Of a stretch of 59,163 bases of DNA, positions 11,001 to 20,000 are shown in pieces (the stretch's first letter is position 1; each line of letters opens with the position of its first letter). The DNA comes from Nemertoderma westbladi (lineage: Eukaryota; Xenacoelomorpha; Nemertodermatida; Nemertodermatidae): the NCBI GenBank assembly GCA_032718475.1, contig JAUCBJ010006263.1, positions 1 through 59,163 of the forward strand. Reading direction: 5' to 3'. The translations under genes were made by a program, and so were the position numbers. The notes beneath the pieces are model-generated. The model had not been told where the DNA came from. It did not search any database and saw nothing but the letters and a program-made list of their open reading frames with translations.

Positions 11001-14000
11001 CCATAATACACTACAGTCTGACAGTAGGCAGGTAGGCCTAATACCGGTACTGTAATACAGTAACAGAGTAATGCAGTACCGGTACCTAATACGGCTGCAA
11101 GCCTGTAACTGTGTAAAGGAGGATCTGTTATCGATTTCGCTCATCTTGATTTCTTCATGAATCATGTTATATGTTTTCCCAGGATCGAATTTCTAATCTT
11201 CTTAATAATATATCGAATTTCTAATCTTCTTAATAATTGATAATAGAGATATATGACAGTATGAAGTATTCTACCGGCTGACCGGCAGACCGGTACAAAA
11301 CGGACACTGACACTCCAGCACTCGACCACTTTTAATTTTAAAGAAAACACTTCGTTGTTCATGACCGCATGATGTAGTTTTACTCCGCCACATCATCAAG
11401 AAAATGACGTCAGAAACGGGTAATAAACAAAACCTTCGTTACAAACTACACCACAGCAGTACGGCGGCGTATAGGAAATTCTTCATCTGCTTGTTGTTAG
11501 TCATATTAATTGGTGCTATTTCCATGTGCATATTTGAACTCTGGACGCGTATCAGAGTTAACCAAATAAACAGTAAAATACCGCAACCGCCGGATAATGT
11601 CTTATTGAAAAACAGGCCGAATACTAGTAACTCGAAAATCACTAAATCGGCATGTCGACATCATTCGTGTTTTGATGTTTATCCCTGTTTCCCTAACGAT
11701 TACGGTAAAATTAACGTCTATATTTATCCGGATGTTACAGGTAGCAATGCGTTTAGCTATAAACAGTCTCATCAGTTTAAGGAACTAATAAACGGCATAC
11801 GAAGCAGTGTGTATATCACACACAACCCAGAACAGGCCTGTGTATTTATCCCACCTTTGGATTTCCTTAATGGCGAGTTGATAGGAAATAAAAACGCCCA
11901 ACAGTTGCTACGACAACTTAGTCATTGGAACGAAGGAAAGAATCACCTTATATTTAACATGTTACCCCCATCGGACCCTAACGCGGACATTATCGATATC
12001 GGACTGGCTGTACTAGCAGGAGGTGGACTAACAGACGATACATATCGCAACACATTTGATATATCAATCCCTGTATATTCGCTACAAACAGGGGAGGTTA
12101 TCTCTCCGAACGAGAACAAACCATATCTTCTGATAAGCTCAGAACTTTATTTAGAGACTCATATTAGAGAATATTTAGAAACTATAAACAGAAACGACTT
12201 GTTACTCCTTGATGCCTGCGACCCAGTAACTCCCGATAACCGATGTAGCAACGGGGCAGTGCATCCTTACCCTCGCATCCTATCCCAAGGGGAATTCTGT
12301 TTAGTTACTTTTTCCTACGGAATCAGTCCTGTGGAACTGAGCGACTGCCTCAGCCAGTCCAGTATACCCGTTATCATACGCAACGATTGGGTCCTTCCCT
12401 ACACTCCCCTGTTGCTATGGCAGTCCGCGGCTGTGCTGCTTCCAGAACAATTACTCCAAGACTTGTTCCCAATCCTACAGCGTTACTCGGTCGCGCAGAA
12501 GGCTGCGATGCGACTAGAAGGTGCCCATCTGTGGCGATCATATATCTCGAGTATGTCTCGAATTGGCTTAACAACTCTAGATATTATCAACGACCGAGTG
12601 TTTCCCCATAACGCCAGATCTCTAGAATCTTGGAACAACCCAGACTTCCTACCAACTCTATCACCGTCCTATATGACCCCACTTCTAGGCACCGACAACG
12701 GTTTCACTGCTGTTATTCTAACCTTTGATCGTTTCAGTAGTTTAGTTCAAGTGATGAAACGTATAGACGAGGTACCATCGTTAGCTAAGATCGTTGTGGT
12801 TTGGAACAACGTGAATAAGTTGCCCCCCGATGCCAACCTCTGGCCTGATCTTTCGGTGCCACTCAAGGTTATTCTGAGCAGTGAGAACAAACTGAGCAAC
12901 CGGTTCTTTCCTTACCCAGCTATAGAGACTCAATGCGTTCTAGCAATGGACGACGATATAACAATGCTTAATGTCGACGAGTTGGAGTTCGCTTACCAGG
13001 TAAGTTATGACTGTCTGATAAATTACGAACTAAATTACAAAAATAAAACAAACCATGTATGTAATATGTATGTTTATATATATATAAATTAATTGTCGCT
13101 GTAGACCTATTATCTATGTACCGTACCGTCTCAAAAGGAACCATAAAGAAAAAATATACTTAGCGAAAACTTAAGAAGTCAACAGTAAAGGTATCAAATT
13201 GAGGTTGTAATGTAATATAAGGAATTTAGATATATAGGCCTAAACGGGTATTAAAATTACGTTTATACCAGATATTACAAAAGATCATTTAATATAATTG
13301 TCATCTCCGACTCTACTAGTTCAGATGGTATATACTGTTATGTGGGTGTGCGGACTTACTTAAATATTGACAATATTAGTGTTCAAGTTCAGTCAATAGA
13401 AAATTTGAGATTTTCTGTCAATTTATAGATTCAATATTTTGGACTACCCAGTCTGACATTAGTTATGTGAATTTGCCTCTATAGGTATGGCGGGAACTGC
13501 CCGATAGAATAGTTGGTTTTCCAGGTAGACTTCATTCCTGGGACAATACAACTAGATCCTGGAGGTATGATTCAGAATGGTTGAACGATATATCTATGGT
13601 ACTCACTGGTGAGTTCATCTTACAAGTACAATTGGGAAGTAAATTATGACAAGTATAAAATATATAAAGTTTTACATTTCAAACTTATCATCGAAGTTGT
13701 AATGCAAAGTTATAAATTTATTTGGGAGGGGGAATCTACTGGCCATCATTGCATTCCAGCACAATAATTTTGTATTTAATAAATAAATTGTTCTACCAGG
13801 GGCTGCATTCTACCACAACCATTACAACCATTTATACACACATGTAATGCCGCCAGTTATAAAGAATTGGATTGACGATAATATCAACTGTGAGGACATT
13901 GCCATGAACTTTCTTGTTTATAACACAACGAGGAAAGCGCCTATAAAGGTAAGAGTTGCCAAACCAATCGTTAGGGATATTATTAGGCATAGCATTCTTA

Positions 14001-17000
14001 ATGGACATTGTGTGGTAGTGGCAAAAATATTTTTGTTACGCCAGCCCAGCGTAGCATCTCAATGTGCAACTTCAATGCAGCAGGCCGATTATAGACAGTA
14101 GGGCTCGACCGAATATGGTTGTTAAGTTGCGTAACTTCGAAATTGTAACACGTAACACATAAGAAACCATTGTTGATGACAATGACAACCTATGAAACTT
14201 TTGATATTAAATAAAAACCTGTTAAGAGTCTTTTATTAACACGGATATTAAAAATATAAAAGTACATAAATAAATATTCGCTCGAATTCTGATCCGGGAA
14301 GATTTCACATCACGTCGAGGCAGTCAGTCTGATCCCACCAGGGTTATCTATTCGATTCCTATTCAGAATGACATTTATCTCCTCGACTAGTCTGTCTACC
14401 TTTCCCACACAATAATTGATTTTTATTTTGTACAGAAGTGGAAAACACTTATAATAGGGGTTTTAGCTCAGAAGTGGAAAAAATGTGGAAGGATGTAACT
14501 GGGGACCAGGTTGATCCAGCGCTATGCGCAACCACATCTCTCCATAGAGCTAACAACCAGTTCAGCCACTGTCCCATAACACTTCCTGACTCCATTATTC
14601 TACTTATATTATAGAATAGAGAGTATTTTAAAATTACATAACTTAAGATCATCCCTAACCACAATTCATTAATTGTTTTTCTCGTATTATTAACGGCAAA
14701 CCCATTTTTATTTCGCATAGGTGACCCCCCGAAAGAAATTTAAGTGTCCGGAGTGTGTGAACGTTGAGTTACTCTCGGCGGATGAGACACACATGGTGGT
14801 CCGCTCCGCATGTATAGACCACTTCCAGTCGGAATTCGGCTGGATGCCGCTCCAACCAGTCTCCTTTAGAGCCGATCCCGCGCTCTACAAGGTCGATGTA
14901 CCCCAAAGTCTCCAACGATTCAAAGACATTGGGAATTTGTAGTCAGTCGGCATAACAAAACAAAGACTAAAAAATCGAATTAGGAAACTAATCCGTTATT
15001 CATTCGGTACTGAACGCATTATCTCCAACTAGAGAAAGAGAACTGACAGGTCTATCTGCGTATTTCGTGGTGCAATTAGTTGTACTTTTATTTAAACTAC
15101 TTATTGTGTTATTTTTATTGTTTTTCTATATTTACCGTTGTTCAATAAAGATTTATTACATAATTAAGTTTGGAATGTAACAAATTTTTATTTCTAAATT
15201 GCAACATTACTATTTTTATTTTAAATATTATTATTCAAATCGTGAAACATTGTTAACCGGAACCAAGTAATATCATTTTCACAAACCCATTGAAATTAAT
15301 TAATAATAAATGTAATAGGGGGGGGGGGGGGGGGGGGGTTACTCTCCTAAGAGGTCGTTTTAAATAAAGCACTAGCAAGTAATTTCAATCGTTTTTATCA
15401 TTTTCGCGCTAACAATCGCCTCACAACATTCCTTCACATCTCTTATCATCAAAATCCAGTTCCGTTTTTCACCAGCCCAACCCACATCGCTGCCTGTCTC
15501 TATTAGCCAGTTGTTATAGACAACATCTTCACAAATTCTGATAATTTCAGTCAGTTAGGCCTAAGTGGTGCTATCTGCTATCACATGATTTTGCCCGAAA
15601 TTTGTTACACAGTAAAGCAGGCGTTGATATTTAATGATGTGAAAAAGACTTTCACAGGTGATGTCGAGATTCCCTTCGCACAGCAGCTACCCTGATGGTG
15701 CTGTTGTATTTCTTATATTTTGTATTCATCCTGCCTTAGCAGTGTCGTGGCGGTAGGTATTACTACACAACTCATAGTCAACACGTGTAGAGAATTCAAT
15801 GCTTATTTATAGGAATTCTACAACCACGGTAACATATTATTGCAAAACCATCCACTACCAGTACCATGCTGCACAGAGTCTTGCTATCGAAGATGTATGT
15901 CTGTCACCTGTACATTATAGTAGTATGGTACCGGCAGTTTGTTGTTGGTAGTTTAGTTATTTCTCACCTAGCACATAGGCGGGGTAGCTCAGTTGGTTGA
16001 GCACCGGGCCTGCAAGCTATTAGTTGTAGGTTCAGCACCGCCAGGGTTCACTCAGCCTTTCATCACTGGGAGTCACTAAAGTGGATCAGTTGAATTACTG
16101 GGGACAAAACTTGGGATAGGAGTGGCACCCACCCCTACCATCGGCTCTATCGGGTTTGGTACCCACCAGTTAGCCAGTGAAATAGACATTTACTCTGGTA
16201 AAGTGATCGTTTTAGTTAGAAAAGCCGCCTCTCTTAACCTGCTCCTTTCCCTCAATTGGTAAAGTTGTCGTTTATTGTTTTGGTTAGAAAAGCCTGCCTT
16301 TGTAACCTGCTCATCGTCATCATCGTGTCTGCACGGTACTTCACATAGCGCCCCATTTGGTGATCTCCAGTGAATGTTTGGATTTGACCTGACCAAATTG
16401 GTTTACTACGGAAGATCCGCAGTGGGCACACCTGGGCGGGTGTGGGCCACTCGGAATCCGACGAGGCGGCGCACATATTGACATTTGGCGTATGTACATT
16501 TCTTACAGTAGGGAGCCACTGGGTTAAGAGTTTTTACGGTATACTTAATATGAGCATAAAGAAGAAAGTGTTGGCGATGTATCTGAAAAATAAATAAATA
16601 AACGTTGCTCTTTGTATCTCAAGTTGATTTGGATTAGGACAATGTGATACTTTTAACTCCTGCAATAATTCAGGTGGTTTGATGAGACTGCTTAGGGGTG
16701 GGGTGGGGTGTGGGGGGGGGGGGGGGGGTAACTAAGAAAATGTGACAAAGAAATGGAAAGAAAGGCAATGTTATAGTAAATGGATTTGTGTTATGTAATA
16801 CTCTGTAGCAGCTGCTGGCTCCGAGGTAACTAATTTTGTATAGCCTGGGACTGACTGTCTCTGGGTAGTATATTGAAGACATAAGTCTATGAAGGAGAGA
16901 TAATGTTTACTTTAGCTTTGATTTATGTTGTCAGCCCGGGGCGTCCTTCCGGTTCAATGAGTTATTGGGCAGATTTATTACATTGCAAGACTGTTTGATG

Positions 17001-20000
17001 CTTATGGTATATGGATCGAGGTGAAGTTATTATTATAAACATTGTCAAATTAAACAGAGTTATCAGGATGGAAAACTCATTTTGTATAATGTAGTATCCT
17101 CAGACCACACCTGTGACAAAAATTGATGGATTGGGATAAATAGGGCTGTAGGGTGGGAGTTGGTGTGTAAGCCGCCTATGGAATCGGAAGAATATATCAA
17201 ATTGACTGTTTTAATTATAACATTGACCTGCGGAATCAATGAGAATTGTATGGAAGTAGAAATCTAATATTTATATCAAACACATGCTTGGTACTGTATC
17301 AGGGGATTGCCGCCTGTCAATATGTACACGTTCTCTGAACCCAGAGTTATACTGCCGTATTTGGGCGAATACGACAGGCTACTGTACTATACAGTACGTT
17401 TGTTGTGGTTAGTGACGGGTTGTTAGTATCTCATGCAAAATAAATGTAGGACTTTGTAATTATTTTGCAAATATTGGGACCATGCATTTTCTAACTTACA
17501 GGTTTCGTTGCATTGCTTGGATCAAACTTATCCTGTATTCTATAATGCGTGGTATTTTACTCTCCGACATCGGTAGAGGTGAAGAGGTGTGTTGTTGGTC
17601 TGCCTCTGCGTCATTGGGGCGGGGGGGGGGGGGGGGGGGGGTGTTGGGGCAAGTGTCAGATTCATCTATTCGTGTTGATGGTTGGTGAGGATTCTACTTC
17701 TGGCTAGGTCTGGCCTAGAGTAGAAGCAGTTCCGCGGCAATAATAATATTGCTCCTCAAAAGAGGGCCCTTACTGCATCAGGGACGCGTTTTTCGACAGA
17801 GCCCCGTCAGCTGAAACAGCCAGTGCCGCTAGTCGGTGGGGTTGACTTGTTGACGAGAGGCTATTATGAGGCGCAATGGGATACGCATTGCGTATCTCCT
17901 TCTGTCAACCAATAATCAGAATATAAAACATTTAATTTAATTGAAAAAATTTAATATAATACGAGAAATTACAATAATTTATTGAAATTTTCTATAATAA
18001 ATAACACAAAAAGTAGAAAGTTGAGCACCAATAGTAGCATTATATACTTACATAGAGATTATATAAACACAATCAATTAGGAATGTACCTGATGTGATAA
18101 GCCATTCGTAAAATATGTCATCCAAACAAATTGCATTTATAAAAACAACATAATTTAGTTAATTTATTTCCGAAATGAAATATTTAGTTTGATCGAAATT
18201 TATATCGCGTCGTATAAAGAAGCACTTTATAGGACACAATAAGTAGGTTTACTTTCCACGGCGGGATATACGAAAAACTCCATATTGTGGGATCCGGTAC
18301 AAACCTAACGCACACTACAGCAACAATTATTAAATTATAATTAAACGATAAAACTATTTACGTAGAGAAAAATAAATTACTAATAGATTTTCTAATAGAA
18401 AAACAAACTCGTAGTTGTTGTAATCTTGCGATGCGCGGAAAAAATGGAAGGAACTATAACTATTTTTCACAAATCCCAATGTTGTCACATCGAATATCCA
18501 GAAAACGTCTTTTTTTGTGTAAAATAGATTTTTTTTAGTAAAATTGATTTTTTTATTATTAGGCCCGGATTTCGCCCCGGTGAAGTAGGTAGATAGTAGC
18601 GAAGTAGAAGACCCGGAAAGGATAAAGTAAGCCGAACAGTACAGATTAAATAATCCGTTACTGTTCGGTATGAGTGGTTGTATCGCCACTGAAAGCCCAA
18701 AATATTATAAATCCAAATAATAGAGAAAGTAGGTCGAAGCTCTACAAGGTCGATGTACCCCAAAGTCTCCAACGATTCAAAGACATTGGGAATTTGTAGT
18801 CAGTCGGCATAACAAAACAAAGACTAAAAAATCGAATTAGGAAACTAATCCGTTATTCATTCGGTACTGAACGCATTATCTCCAACTAGAGAAAGAGAAG
18901 TGACAGGTCTATCTGCGTATTTCGTGGTGCAATTAGTTGTACTTTTATTTAAACTACTTATTGTGTTATTTTTATTGTTTTTCTATATTTACCGTTGTTC
19001 AATAAAGATTTATTACATAATTAAGTTTGGAATGTAACAAATTTTTATTTCTAAATTGCAACATTACTATTTTTATTTTAAATATTATTATTCAAATCGT
19101 GAAACATTGTTAACCGGAACCAAGTAATATCATTTTCACAAACCCATTGAAATTAATTAATAATAAATGTAATAGGGGGGGGGGGGGGGGGGGGGGTTAC
19201 TCTCCTAAGAGGTCGTTTTAAATAAAGCACTAGCAAGTAATTTCAATCGTTTTTATCATTTTCGCGCTAACAATCGCCTCACAACATTCCTTCACATCTC
19301 TTATCATCAAAATCCAGTTCCGTTTTTCACCAGCCCAACCCACATCGCTGCCTGTCTCTATTAGCCAGTTGTTATAGACAACATCTTCACAAATTCTGAT
19401 AATTTCAGTCAGTTAGGCCTAAGTGGTGCTATCTGCTATCACATGATTTTGCCCGAAATTTGTTACACAGTAAAGCAGGCGTTGATATTTAATGATGTGA
19501 AAAAGACTTTCACAGGTGATGTCGAGATTCCCTTCGCACAGCAGCTACCCTGATGGTGCTGTTGTATTTCTTATATTTTGTATTCATCCTGCCTTAGCAG
19601 TGTCGTGGCGGTAGGTATTACTACACAACTCATAGTCAACACGTGTAGAGAATTCAATGCTTATTTATAGGAATTCTACAACCACGGTAACATATTATTG
19701 CAAAACCATCCACTACCAGTACCATGCTGCACAGAGTCTTGCTATCGAAGATGTATGTCTGTCACCTGTACATTATAGTAGTATGGTACCGGCAGTTTGT
19801 TGTTGGTAGTTTAGTTATTTCTCACCTAGCACATAGGCGGGGTAGCTCAGTTGGTTGAGCACCTGGCCTGCAAGCTATTAGTTGTAGGTTCAGCACCGCC
19901 AGGGTTCACTCAGCCTTTCATCACTGGGAGTCACTAAAGTGGATCAGTTGAATTACTGGGGACAAAACTTGGGATAGGAGTGGCACCCACCCCTACCATC

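Larger units (their letters stand above)
14882..16312 (+). repeat. Segmental duplication, copy A
   Basis: From GCTCTACAAGG in EXT2 exon 4 to CCTGCTC at 16312, this 1431-bp segment recurs at 18739-20170. It includes the last 20 codons of EXT2, its 3' UTR and AATAAA, a G21 homopolymer (15318-15338) and a SINE. The differences I can see are one C/G (15052), one G/T in the SINE head, and G21 versus G22. Confidence 0.95.
16313..18738. other. Non-coding interval between duplication copies
   Basis: No exon or gene recognised. It holds poly(G) tracts at 16712-16728 (17 G) and 17621-17641 (21 G), a GATACGCATTGCGTATC hairpin near 17880, and AT-rich unique sequence. Short open frames here have no recognisable domains. 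Confidence 0.5.

Noticed and set aside
13000-13092. Extension of EXT2 exon 1 to the in-frame stop at 13092
   Set aside because: Read-through of a GTAAGT donor into AT-rich intron; the conserved VWRE...GFPGR block resumes in exon 2 at 13485.
15977-16041. Functional tRNA gene (TGC anticodon-like, alanine)
   Set aside because: A box is good but the B box is degenerate, the anticodon stem does not fold convincingly, and it is followed by a SINE body.
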